9,698 bases of DNA from Persebacter sp051008975 (GCA_051008975.1 JBPCXA010000151.1:1-9698); one strand, 5' to 3'; counted from the stretch's first letter, positions 1-6,242 are shown. The notes: generated by a model from the letters alone, not told the origin. Program-made: numbers and translations.

Positions 1-733
1 GGTGATGATCGGCGACGCGCGAAGTTTTCGCCAGACGCGGATGCACCCACGGCAGATGATAATACTCCACCGCGTTTTCAAACAACAGTTTCCAGTTGCA
101 TTGAATGTCGTAGTCGCGCGCGCCGACTTCCCGCCACTCGCTCAGACGATAATTCTTCAAACGATGCGGCAGATCGCCGACGACCTCCGAAAGCGGCGGC
201 GCCTCTTCGTCCAGACAAACAAAAACCAGCATTCCCCATTGCGCCGCGCGCACCGGCAGCAGCCCGAAATCTTTTTTGTCGAACGATTTCAGATGCGACA
301 TATCGTGCATCCGCACCGCCCGCCGGTTCGCGCCCTTGTCAAACAGCGGCGTGCCGACGCATTCGCCGCGCAAATTGTAGCCCCAGCCGTGATAGGGGCA
401 TTGAATATGCTTCTTGACGCCGCCGTCCGCCGCGCACAAACGCGCGCCGCGATGACGGCATACGTTGTAAAACGCGCGCAGTTCGCCGTCGTCGCCGCGC
501 ACCACAATCAGCGAACGCCCGGCGGCCTCGGCGAGCATGATGTCGCCCGGATTCCGCACCCGCGACGCCGGACCGGCGACGACCCAGTTGCGGGCGAACA
601 CCTGCCGCCGTTCCAGCGCGAAAAATTCCCCGTCGTAATACGCCTCCGGAATCAGCGTCCTCGCCTCCTCCACTCCGGCGCGGGTGCGGGCGTACGCCGC
701 CTCGCGCAAATACCGATGCTCGCCCGCCGACAT
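1..733 (-). CDS. Rieske [2Fe-2S] aromatic-ring-hydroxylating-type oxygenase, alpha subunit (3'-partial)
   Basis: The first 244 residues are visible; the C-terminus lies beyond position 1. Proteins of this family are cytoplasmic terminal oxygenases that take electrons from a reductase through a Rieske cluster and activate O2 at a mononuclear iron. The Rieske ligands are seen as C92-R-H94 and C112-P-Y-H115 (CRHRGARLC and CPYHGW), with 17 residues between the pairs. The catalytic domain starts with NWKLLFEN (213-220), followed by E223-x2-H226-x4-H231, which fits the first iron ligands. The last carboxylate ligand would lie off the window. The residue bridging the two metal centres is Glu here rather than the Asp of naphthalene dioxygenase. 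Carnitine monooxygenase CntA also has Glu there. Start: ATG at 731-733, preceded by a strong purine-rich site (GGAAGAGGAG) about six bases upstream. The substrate cannot be told. The family call is firm. Confidence 0.93.
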   Translation of the reverse strand, partial: MSAGEHRYLREAAYARTRAGVEEARTLIPEAYYDGEFFALERRQVFARNWVVAGPASRVRNPGDIMLAEAAGRSLIVVRGDDGELRAFYNVCRHRGARLCAADGGVKKHIQCPYHGWGYNLRGECVGTPLFDKGANRRAVRMHDMSHLKSFDKKDFGLLPVRAAQWGMLVFVCLDEEAPPLSEVVGDLPHRLKNYRLSEWREVGARDYDIQCNWKLLFENAVEYYHLPWVHPRLAKTSRVADHH

Positions 734-737
734 AATG

Positions 738-786
738 TTCTCCTCTTCCGTTGCGAATAAATTGCCGAACGCCGGACGCGATTATA
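738..786 (-). promoter_or_regulatory. Promoter -10 and ribosome binding site of the Rieske oxygenase gene
   Basis: Read on the minus strand, a perfect TATAAT lies at 786-781 and the ribosome binding site GGAAGAGGAGAA at 749-738, ahead of the ATG at 733. This would give a leader of roughly 40 bases. No convincing -35 hexamer is seen about 17 bases further upstream, so activator dependence is possible but not shown. Confidence 0.45.
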
Positions 787-822
787 CGGCAAAACCTCCG
801 CCGAAGAGAAATGTCTGGATTC

Positions 823-831
823 TGCTATAAT
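823..831 (+). promoter_or_regulatory. Extended -10 promoter (TGCTATAAT) abutting the methyltransferase start
   Basis: TGCTATAAT at 823-831 is a perfect extended -10 element (TGn plus TATAAT). Transcription would start about 6-8 bases downstream, at 837-839, which coincides with the ATG at 838. No Shine-Dalgarno sequence lies in the six bases between them. The layout predicts a leaderless mRNA. No good -35 hexamer is visible, as is common for extended -10 promoters. Confidence 0.5.
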
Positions 832-837
832 AAAAAA

Positions 838-2370
838 ATGACAAAAAAGAGCAAAAAACCCGCCCGCTCCCCGGCGGCGAAAAAATCCCCCTCCCCGCAC
901 CCGATGACGCACGGCAAATCGCTGGTGTACGGCGACTGTATGGATATTATGGACCGCTGGCTGGCGGAAGGACACGGCGGCAAGGTGGATTTGATTTATC
1001 TTGACCCGCCGTTTAATTCCAAAGCCAAATACAACGTTTTGTACGGCAAGGAACCCGCCAACGGCGCGCAAGCGCAGGTTGTGGCGTTCACCGACACATG
1101 GGAATGGGGCGGCGGCGCCGCAGAGCGAATGGGCGATTTGTCGCGCAACTATTCGGACGCGATAAAGCGCACAATGGACGGCTTGCATGCGATGCTCGGC
1201 GAAAGCGGAATGCTGTCGTATCTGTCGTACATGGCGCAGCGTCTCGACCGCTGCCGCCAAATGCTGGCGAAAACCGGCAACATTTATCTGCATTGCGATC
1301 CGACCGCCAGCCATTATCTTAAGGCGCTGATGGACGCGATTTTCGGCGCGCGCAACTTTCGCAACGAAATCATCTGGCACTACGCCACCGGCGGCGCGAG
1401 CGAATGGCATTACGCAAAAAAGCACGACGTCATTTTGTTCTACTCCAAGGGCGATGAATACTATTTCGGATCGCACAAAGTGCGCGTACCGCGGACGCCG
1501 GAAGTCCTGCGGCGAATTGCAAGCGGCGTTTCCGGCGCGACAAGGGCGACAACCGCGACAAAACTGCCGATGGACGTCTTCACCGACATTAACGCCTTGA
1601 ATGCGATGGCGAGTGAACGCACCGGTTATCCCACGCAAAAACCGGTCGCGCTTTTGGAACGCATCATAAACGCGTCTTCCGAAAAGGGCGATTTGGTTTT
1701 GGATCCGTTCTGCGGCTGCGGCACGACGGTTGTCGCGGCAAACGGATTGAACCGCAAATGGGCGGGCATAGACATTTCCGCCTTTCCGGTGGAATTGATC
1801 AGTCGCGCGCGCTTGCACGATATTCGCGGACAAATCCATGTAGAAGGAATTCCGCATGACATGAAAGGTGCGCGATTGATGGCGCAAAAGCCGTTTGAAT
1901 TTGAAAAGTGGGCGATCGCGCTGACGCCCGGCCTTAATCCGAACGAACAGCAGACCGCCGACGGCGGCGTTGACGGACGCGGCTGGCTGGAAAGAGATAT
2001 TCCCGGCGCGGTCAAACCGCCCGCGATGAAGACGCCGCTGGTGATCGCGCAAGTGACCAAGTCGCCCGGCGCCGACTTGAACAAAATTCGCGCGCTGCAT
2101 TCTTCAATGAAGGAAAAGCATGCGTTGTTCGGCGTCTATATCACGCTGAAAAAGATCGATCCGACTCCGTCCATTCGCAAAATTATCGCCGCCGCCGGCA
2201 GAGTCAAAGACCGCGAGCGGGAATATCAGCGCTTGCAATTGTGGTCGGTGGAGGAGTATTTCACCGGACGGGAAGCGAAGTTGCCGCCGCTGACGACGCA
2301 GCGAATTTTTGCGCGCGGCGCGAAAGGCGCGAAAATCATCCAGCGCGATCTGGAGAGCGATAGTTTTTAA
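838..2370 (+). CDS. Beta-class site-specific DNA methyltransferase fused to a C-terminal Mrr-like nuclease domain
   Basis: A 510-residue protein. Motif IV, LDPPF, lies at residues 55-59. The AdoMet-binding motif I, DPFCGCGTT, lies at 289-297, after TGYPTQKP. The order IV then I marks the beta class, and DPPF favours N6-adenine methylation. Residues from about 355 onward (FEKWAIAL, DGGVDG at 375-380, then VIAQVTK and IRAL) match the Mrr-like restriction-endonuclease domain found at the C-terminus of this methyltransferase family. There D379 and the usual Q-x-K would form the nuclease site. Here the sequence reads Q405-V-T-K408, so the lysine is one place off, and activity is uncertain. The N-terminus is a Lys/Pro-rich tail (residues 3-22). 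Start choice: ATG 838 fits the adjoining extended -10. An in-frame ATG at 811 (519 residues) lies upstream of that -10 and has its purine stretch too close. The small gene downstream is probably co-transcribed. No separate restriction gene is present in the window. Confidence 0.88.
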   Translation: MTKKSKKPARSPAAKKSPSPHPMTHGKSLVYGDCMDIMDRWLAEGHGGKVDLIYLDPPFNSKAKYNVLYGKEPANGAQAQVVAFTDTWEWGGGAAERMGDLSRNYSDAIKRTMDGLHAMLGESGMLSYLSYMAQRLDRCRQMLAKTGNIYLHCDPTASHYLKALMDAIFGARNFRNEIIWHYATGGASEWHYAKKHDVILFYSKGDEYYFGSHKVRVPRTPEVLRRIASGVSGATRATTATKLPMDVFTDINALNAMASERTGYPTQKPVALLERIINASSEKGDLVLDPFCGCGTTVVAANGLNRKWAGIDISAFPVELISRARLHDIRGQIHVEGIPHDMKGARLMAQKPFEFEKWAIALTPGLNPNEQQTADGGVDGRGWLERDIPGAVKPPAMKTPLVIAQVTKSPGADLNKIRALHSSMKEKHALFGVYITLKKIDPTPSIRKIIAAAGRVKDREREYQRLQLWSVEEYFTGREAKLPPLTTQRIFARGAKGAKIIQRDLESDSF

Positions 2371-2371
2371 G

Positions 2372-2650
2372 ATGAGCGGCGCGTTTATCCTCCAGGTGCA
2401 GAAACCCTACGGACTGGAAAGCCCGGAGGACTGGACGGAGTTCGCGGATTCTTATATTGACACGCTGACTCACGCGGGCGGGAAAATTGGCGACATCGGG
2501 GAGGAATTAATAAAAATGTGCATCTTCCTAGCGGAAAAATCCGAACATGCGCGCTTGCTTAAGTGCCTTGCCGATGCACCCAAAATTAATCCGCCGAAAA
2601 AACCGCGGCGGGAGCGGGGGAAAATGCGCACGACAAAATGGAAAGGTTGA
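2372..2650 (+). CDS. Unrecognised 92-residue protein downstream of the methyltransferase
   Basis: I do not recognise this protein. It starts at ATG 2372, one base after the TAA of the methyltransferase, so translation is likely coupled. GGAGAG 14 bases upstream is too far to be a good ribosome binding site. The N-terminal two thirds look like a folded, mainly helical domain with aromatic and acidic residues (KPYGLESPEDWTEFADSYI). The last 22 or so residues are strongly basic and rich in Lys, Arg and Pro (KINPPKKPRRERGK), which would suit nucleic-acid contact or a flexible tail. The stop TGA lies three bases before the convergent lpxH stop. A role with the methyltransferase-nuclease is inferred from position only. 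Confidence 0.6.
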   Translation: MSGAFILQVQKPYGLESPEDWTEFADSYIDTLTHAGGKIGDIGEELIKMCIFLAEKSEHARLLKCLADAPKINPPKKPRRERGKMRTTKWKG

Positions 2651-2652
2651 AA

Positions 2653-3354
2653 TTAAACGAACTTTAATTCCAATTTTCCGCTTTCGTCCATTTCCATCCA
2701 GCCACCGCCGTTCGTTTCCCAATCCGGCAGGGCGCGGCGGTAAAAACATTCGCCGCCGTCCGTCCATTCCTCCGCTTCGGCGACGTGGGTATGGCCGTGA
2801 ATTAAAGTTTGACAGTCGCCGCGCCGCAGAGCCGCCGCGATTTTCGGCAAAGACAACTCCGTTTTGCGCCGCCGTCCGCGGCTCGCGCCGCCCATTTGCG
2901 CGGCGATCTTCCGCCGCCGCGACAGCGGCAGCGCGCGCGCCGCCGCCGCGAACGCCGCGCTTCGGACGACCGCGCGATAGCGCAAATAGGCGGCATCTTC
3001 GCAAAACAAATCGCCGTGCGCCAGCAAAAAACGCCGCCCGCCGCATTCCAAAATATGCAAATCGGGGAGCAAAACGCATCCGCAATCGCGGCAAAAACGC
3101 CGCCCCAGCAAAAAATCGCGGTTGCCGCGCTGCAAATACACCGCCGCGCCGCCGCCCGCCAGTTCTGAAATCGCGCCGCGCGCCGCCGCCGCCAACTCGC
3201 CGTTCTCGTCGTCGCCCGCCCACAGATCAAAAATATCGCCGAGCAGATACACTTCCCTCGCGCGCCGCGCCGCGCCGCCGAGAAATGAAAAAAACGCGCG
3301 CGCGCGCTCCGGACGGACGGCGGACAAATGCGCGTCGGAGACGAAAAAACGCAC
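2653..3354 (-). CDS. lpxH: UDP-2,3-diacylglucosamine diphosphatase LpxH
   Basis: LpxH hydrolyses UDP-2,3-diacylglucosamine to lipid X and UMP, the fourth step of lipid A synthesis, at the cytoplasmic face of the inner membrane. The 233-residue protein (E. coli LpxH has 240) has all the metallophosphoesterase motifs: D7-x-H9 (SDAHL), GD40 (GDIFDLW), GN78RDFLLG, H113 (LAHGD) and GH188TH190. GNRDFLLG and the residues around it closely follow E. coli LpxH. Start: GTG at 3352-3354 gives the usual short N-terminus before SDAHL and lies four bases after the ppiB stop, so it is translationally coupled. A TTG at 3396 would add a 14-residue basic tail overlapping ppiB and is less likely. It is the last gene of the ppiA-ppiB-lpxH operon and is convergent with the small gene at 2372. 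Confidence 0.95.
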   Translation of the reverse strand: MRFFVSDAHLSAVRPERARAFFSFLGGAARRAREVYLLGDIFDLWAGDDENGELAAAARGAISELAGGGAAVYLQRGNRDFLLGRRFCRDCGCVLLPDLHILECGGRRFLLAHGDLFCEDAAYLRYRAVVRSAAFAAAARALPLSRRRKIAAQMGGASRGRRRKTELSLPKIAAALRRGDCQTLIHGHTHVAEAEEWTDGGECFYRRALPDWETNGGGWMEMDESGKLELKFV

Positions 3355-3358
3355 GCGG

Positions 3359-3868
3359 CTACGCGCCGTCTTCGTCCGCGCACTCCGCCGATTCAATCAC
3401 CACGTCCTGTTCCGGCACGTCCTTGTAGCCGGAACGATCCCCGGTTTTGACTTCGCTGATCGCCGCCGCCACATCCGCGCCTTCGGTCACGCGCCCGAAA
3501 ACGCAATAGCCGAATCCCTCCTCGGTGGGGGCGGTGTAGTCCAAAAAATCGTTGTCGGCGACGTTGATAAAAAACTGGCTCGTCGCCGAATGCGGCGTCG
3601 GCAGACGCGCCATCGCCACGGTGAATTTTTTGTTTTTGAGGCCGTTCGCCGCCTCGTTCTGCAACGCCTCCTCGGTCGGCTTGAGATACATCCCGCGCTC
3701 CAATCCGCCGCCTTGAATCATAAAATTCGAAATGACCCGGTGAAACAGCGTATTCGTATAAAACCCGGCCCGCACATAGCGCAAAAAATTCGCCGCCGTC
3801 GCCGGCGCCTTTTCGGCGTCCAATTCCAGCGTCATCACGCCGTAATTCGTAACCAAGCGCACTTTCAT
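3359..3868 (-). CDS. ppiB: Cytoplasmic cyclophilin-type peptidyl-prolyl cis-trans isomerase B
   Basis: The 169-residue protein is a single cyclophilin domain without a signal peptide, so it should act in the cytoplasm as a proline isomerase and folding helper. The cyclophilin core is clear: FHRVI, FMIQGGG, KNEAANGLKN by homology (here QNEAANGLKN), MARxxxPHSATSQFFINVADNDFLDY and GYCVFGRV. The catalytic Arg of FHRV and the Gln of FMIQGGG are present. It follows E. coli PpiB closely along its length, with a short acidic C-terminal extension (ADEDGA). Its ATG (3866-3868) overlaps the stop of the upstream ppiA by four bases (ATGA), and lpxH begins four bases after its own stop. This is a tightly coupled operon. 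ppiB and lpxH are also neighbours in E. coli. Confidence 0.96.
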   Translation of the reverse strand: MKVRLVTNYGVMTLELDAEKAPATAANFLRYVRAGFYTNTLFHRVISNFMIQGGGLERGMYLKPTEEALQNEAANGLKNKKFTVAMARLPTPHSATSQFFINVADNDFLDYTAPTEEGFGYCVFGRVTEGADVAAAISEVKTGDRSGYKDVPEQDVVIESAECADEDGA

Positions 3869-4422
3869 TTGACCGTCGCCTTTTCAATCATCACCGGCGC
3901 CGCCGGCACGTCGCGAAAACGCCCGAAATTCTGCGTCGGTACGGCGGCGATGGCGTCCACCACCTCCCGCCCTTCGACGACCTCGCCGAAGACCGCGTAG
4001 CCCGGATTTGCCGCCGAATAGTCCAAATTCGCGTTGTCCGCCAGATTGATGAAAAACTGGCTCGTCGCCGAATGCGGATCGTTCGTGCGCGCCATGGAAA
4101 GCGTATATTTGGCGTTTTTCCGCCCGTTGCCCGCCTCGTTTTTGATCGGCGGACGGGTCGGACGTTTTTGCATATCCGCCGTGAAACCGCCGCCCTGAAT
4201 GACGAAACCCGGAATGACGCGGTGAAAAATCAGCCCGTCAAAAAATCCGTCCCGCACATACTGCAAAAAATTCGCGGCGGACAGCGGCGCGCGCTTTTCG
4301 TCCACCGAAATGACGATTACGCCCGCGCCGGTGCGCATTTCCACGTCGCGCGCCGCCGCGGGAGACGCCGCCGCGGCGGCGAGAATCAAGGCGGAAATCA
4401 GGGCGTACATTCGTTTGGGCAT
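3865..4422 (-). CDS. ppiA: Periplasmic cyclophilin-type peptidyl-prolyl cis-trans isomerase A
   Basis: A 185-residue cyclophilin with a Sec signal peptide: a basic start (MPKR), a hydrophobic stretch (YALISALILAAAAAS) and a likely cleavage site at about residue 24 (PAAA-RDVEM). The mature enzyme should isomerise proline bonds in periplasmic or envelope proteins. Motifs are FHRVIPGFVIQGGGF, IKNEAGNGRKN, MARTNDPHSATSQFFINLADN and GYAVFGEVVEG. E. coli PpiA is similar in length (190) and layout. Start: ATG 4420-4422, with the ribosome binding site GAGAGGA nine bases upstream. The reading frame stays open upstream to 4506, but that would bury the signal peptide and overlap gltX. It is the first gene of the ppiA-ppiB-lpxH operon and overlaps ppiB by four bases. 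It resembles ppiB next door, so the pair could be an old tandem duplication. Confidence 0.93.
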   Translation of the reverse strand: MPKRMYALISALILAAAAASPAAARDVEMRTGAGVIVISVDEKRAPLSAANFLQYVRDGFFDGLIFHRVIPGFVIQGGGFTADMQKRPTRPPIKNEAGNGRKNAKYTLSMARTNDPHSATSQFFINLADNANLDYSAANPGYAVFGEVVEGREVVDAIAAVPTQNFGRFRDVPAAPVMIEKATVK

Positions 4423-4431
4423 AACAAAAAT

Positions 4432-4487
4432 TCCTCTCGTTGCAATTGTCGCCCCGATATTGTATACAATTTCGCCGCCGATGCCAA
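4432..4487 (-). promoter_or_regulatory. ppiA-ppiB-lpxH promoter and ribosome binding site
   Basis: On the minus strand, TTGGCA (4487-4482) is followed after exactly 17 bases by TACAAT (4464-4459). Each hexamer matches five of six consensus positions. The start point would be near 4452, giving a leader of about 30 bases that holds GAGAGGA (4438-4432). The -35 hexamer lies inside codons 1-3 of the divergent gltX gene. Confidence 0.6.
4440..4470 (+). promoter_or_regulatory. gltX promoter overlapping a 12-bp palindromic -10 region
   Basis: On the plus strand, TTGCAA (4440-4445) and TATACA (4463-4468) are 17 bases apart, or TACAAT at 4465-4470 could serve as the -10. The -10 region is the perfect palindrome ATTGTATACAAT (4459-4470), shared with the ppiA promoter. 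The start point would fall near 4475-4477, leaving only about 4-6 bases before the gltX ATG at 4481, with no Shine-Dalgarno sequence. Confidence 0.45.
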
Positions 4488-5881
4488 CTTCCCCCCCCCG
4501 CCGCACCCGTTTCGCCCCCAGCCCGACCGGCTATCTGCATCTCGGAAACGCCCGTACCGCGCTGTTCAACCGCCTCGCGGCGGGCGCGGACGGCGCGATG
4601 TTGCTGCGGATTGAAGACACCGACGGCGCGCGCGGCGGCGACCGCCACGCCGACGCCATCGTGGAAGATCTCGCCTGGCTGGGGCTGGAATGGACCGGCG
4701 CGGACGCGCGGCGTCCGTGGCGGCAGTCCATGTCGGCGGCGCGACACGCGCGGGCTTTGGAAACCCTGCTGCGCGGGGACGCCGCCTATCCCTGTTTCTG
4801 CCCGCCGGCGCAACTGCGGGCGGAGCGCGAGGCGCAGTTGCGGGACGGGCGTCCGCCGCGCTATTCCGGGCGTTGCGCCGCGCTTTCGGAGGAAGAACGC
4901 AAACGCCGGACGAACGACGGGGAATCCGCGGCGATTCGTTTTCGCATGCCGCGGCGGGCGATTGTATTTGACGATCTTGTGCGCGGCGAGTGCCGTTTTG
5001 ACGGCGCGGACATCGGCGATTTTGTCGCGCGGCGCGCCGGGGGGGCGTTTTCGTTCTTTTTCGCCAACGCGCTGGACGACGCGCAGCAGGGCATAACGCA
5101 TGTGCTGCGCGGCGAGGATCATCTTTCCAACACGCCGCGCCAACTCGCGGTTTTGGCGGCGCTGCGCCTGCCCGCGCCGCGATACGGACATTTGCCGCTA
5201 CTGCGCGGCGAGGGCGGCGCGCCGCTTTCCAAGCGGGACGGCGCGCTGTCTTTGCGCGATTTGCGCGGGCGCGGATTTTTGCCGGAGGCGATTAATAACT
5301 ATCTGGCGCGGGTCGGACGGACGACGCCGGACGATTCGTCGGCGACCGTCGGCGGACTGGCGGCGGCGTTTTCGTTTTCCGCAATCAGCAAATCGCCGTC
5401 CGAATTTGACCCGGCGCAACTTTTGCATTGGCAAAAGCGCGCGATACGAAATCTCGCCGCCGCGCGGCATTCGGAATGGCTCGCCGCGGCGACGCCGGAG
5501 TTGCGGGACGCGCCCGATTTCGCCGCGTTTTGCGCCGCGGCGCGCGACAATATCGCGGTATACGAGGACGCGCGGCGGTGGGCGCATATCGTTTTCGCGG
5601 ACGCCGGCGATTTGATTCTCGACGCGCGGGCGCAAAAGGCGGCGCGCGACGCGGGGGCGGATTTTTACGCCACCGCCGCCGCCGCCGTCCCGCCGAAAAT
5701 GGAATGGAAGGCGTTTTGCGAAACCGTCTCCCGCGAAACCGGACGGCGCGGCGGCGCGTTATTTTTGCCGCTGCGCGCCGCCCTGACCGGCCGCGCGGAC
5801 GGTCCGGCGATGCCGCCGCTGTTCAAACTCATCGGCGAAAAAAGGGCGAAAGAGCGCCTATTAAACGCGCGCCCGCACTGA
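4481..5881 (+). CDS. gltX: Glutamyl-tRNA synthetase
   Basis: A class I aminoacyl-tRNA synthetase of 466 residues (E. coli GltX has 471) that charges tRNA-Glu in the cytoplasm. The HIGH signature reads Y-L-H20-L-G-N23 within FAPSPTGYLHLGNARTALFN, followed by LLRIEDTD. The KMSKS signature reads LSKRDG (249-254), followed by NNYLARVG. A partial zinc-knuckle pattern is seen as C105-F-C107 and RYSGRC132. The His that follows in E. coli is not there. The C-terminal part (about 300-466) fits the helical anticodon-binding domain and diverges more than the catalytic part. Start: ATG 4481 gives the normal short N-terminus; in-frame starts further upstream would overlap ppiA. No ribosome binding site is visible. 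Codons 4-7 contain a run of nine C. Whether it also charges tRNA-Gln cannot be judged here. Confidence 0.95.
   Translation: MPTSPPRRTRFAPSPTGYLHLGNARTALFNRLAAGADGAMLLRIEDTDGARGGDRHADAIVEDLAWLGLEWTGADARRPWRQSMSAARHARALETLLRGDAAYPCFCPPAQLRAEREAQLRDGRPPRYSGRCAALSEEERKRRTNDGESAAIRFRMPRRAIVFDDLVRGECRFDGADIGDFVARRAGGAFSFFFANALDDAQQGITHVLRGEDHLSNTPRQLAVLAALRLPAPRYGHLPLLRGEGGAPLSKRDGALSLRDLRGRGFLPEAINNYLARVGRTTPDDSSATVGGLAAAFSFSAISKSPSEFDPAQLLHWQKRAIRNLAAARHSEWLAAATPELRDAPDFAAFCAAARDNIAVYEDARRWAHIVFADAGDLILDARAQKAARDAGADFYATAAAAVPPKMEWKAFCETVSRETGRRGGALFLPLRAALTGRADGPAMPPLFKLIGEKRAKERLLNARPH
4491..4499 (+). repeat. C9 homopolymer inside gltX codons 4-7
   Basis: Nine consecutive C occur ten bases into gltX. 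The tract falls in the non-conserved N-terminal tail before FAPSPTG. A one-base slip would abolish the enzyme. Confidence 0.9.
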
Positions 5882-5947
5882 CCCAACCCGCCCCGCCTTC
5901 CCACAATTCCCGCGTTCCCCCCCCCGCTCCATTCCTTCCCCACCCGT

Positions 5948-6047
5948 CCCATTCCTGCGAAGGCAGGAATCTACGCCGCCGCAAAGCGGCGGGTAATTGT
6001 ACAATTACCGCCTTCGGCGTGGAGATTCCTGCCTTCGCAGGAATGGG
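5948..6047. repeat. Palindromic repeat element 1, copy A
   Basis: A 100-bp element bounded by inverted arms. The left arm contains ATTCCTGCGAAGGCAGGAAT (5951-5970), itself a hairpin, and the right arm contains its exact reverse complement (6025-6044). The arms extend by a few bases outward and by near-matches inward. Between them lie a CCGCCGC/GCGGCGG hairpin (about 5977-5993), an 18-bp perfect palindrome GGTAATTGTACAATTACC (5992-6009) and a small CGCCTTCGGCG hairpin (6009-6019). A second copy is at 7613-7723. No open frame or transposase is present, so it resembles a small non-autonomous (MITE- or REP-like) repeat. Confidence 0.85.
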
Positions 6048-6079
6048 ACGGGGGGTTAAGGCGAAAAATACAAGTGAAC

Positions 6080-6215
6080 AAAGAGATTCCGGCTTTCGCC
6101 GGAATGGCGGTGCTTTTTGTCTTTGCGGACAATACCGAATTTGGCGGTATCCGAAAATACAAAAAAACGCCATTCCGGCGAAAGTTTATCCTCGCGAACG
6201 CGGGGACCGGAATCT
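6080..6215. repeat. Palindromic repeat element 2, copy A (right arm interrupted)
   Basis: The left arm (6080-6110) begins AAAGAGATTCCGGCTTTCGC and matches copy B at 7728-7758. The right arm starts at 6168 (CGCCATTCCGGCGAAAG), is broken by 22 extra bases at 6185-6206, and resumes with CCGGAATCTC to 6215. The middle shows the same imperfect hairpin as copy B (CGGACAATACCG and GGCGGTATCCG). It follows element 1 in the same order and orientation as at the other locus. Confidence 0.8.
6161..6180 (-). terminator. Possible intrinsic terminator of the barrel gene, provided by element 2
   Basis: On the minus strand, the short hairpin CGCC-ggaat-GGCG (6180-6168) is followed directly by seven T (6167-6161), about 60 bases beyond the barrel-gene stop. 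The stem has only four pairs, so it may be weak. It competes with the larger stem of the repeat arm. Confidence 0.4.
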
Positions 6216-6216
6216 C

Positions 6217-6235
6217 ATTCCTGCGTAGCAGGAAT
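6217..6235. repeat. Short palindrome related to the element 1 arm
   Basis: ATTCCTGC-gta-GCAGGAAT is a hairpin with eight-base arms and the same outer bases as the element 1 arm, but with a changed loop. It lies immediately downstream (minus-strand sense) of the barrel-gene stop and joins element 2 copy A. Confidence 0.75.
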
Positions 6236-6242
6236 CCCTCCC

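Larger units (their letters stand above)
5882..6242. other. Gene-free interval between gltX and the barrel gene, filled by palindromic repeats
   Basis: These 361 bases separate two convergent genes. They hold a C9 run (5917-5925), repeat element 1 copy A (5948-6047), element 2 copy A (6080-6215) and a further short palindrome (6217-6235). The open frames that cross the interval translate only the repeats, with recurring peptides such as AFAGM and SHSCEGRNL. They are not credible genes. Confidence 0.8.

Noticed and set aside
652..2100. Long minus-strand open frame opposite the methyltransferase
   Set aside because: It is a shadow of the methyltransferase, with low-complexity Arg/Ala-rich sequence, no recognisable motif and overlap with two real genes.
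2547..4000. Plus-strand open frames opposite lpxH and ppiB
   Set aside because: They are extremely Arg/Pro/Ala-rich, caused by GC-rich antisense codons. The opposite strand carries clear LpxH and cyclophilin motifs.
5428..6228. Plus-strand open frame overlapping the gltX end and running into the repeats
   Set aside because: It is out of frame with gltX and ends in repeat-derived peptides.
5948..6238. CRISPR array
   Set aside because: The repeated units are inverted arms of palindromes, not regularly spaced direct repeats with unique spacers.
5882..6242. tRNA or other structured RNA gene in the intergenic intervals
   Set aside because: The hairpins come from the duplicated repeats. No cloverleaf or conserved tRNA arm sequence was seen in either interval.
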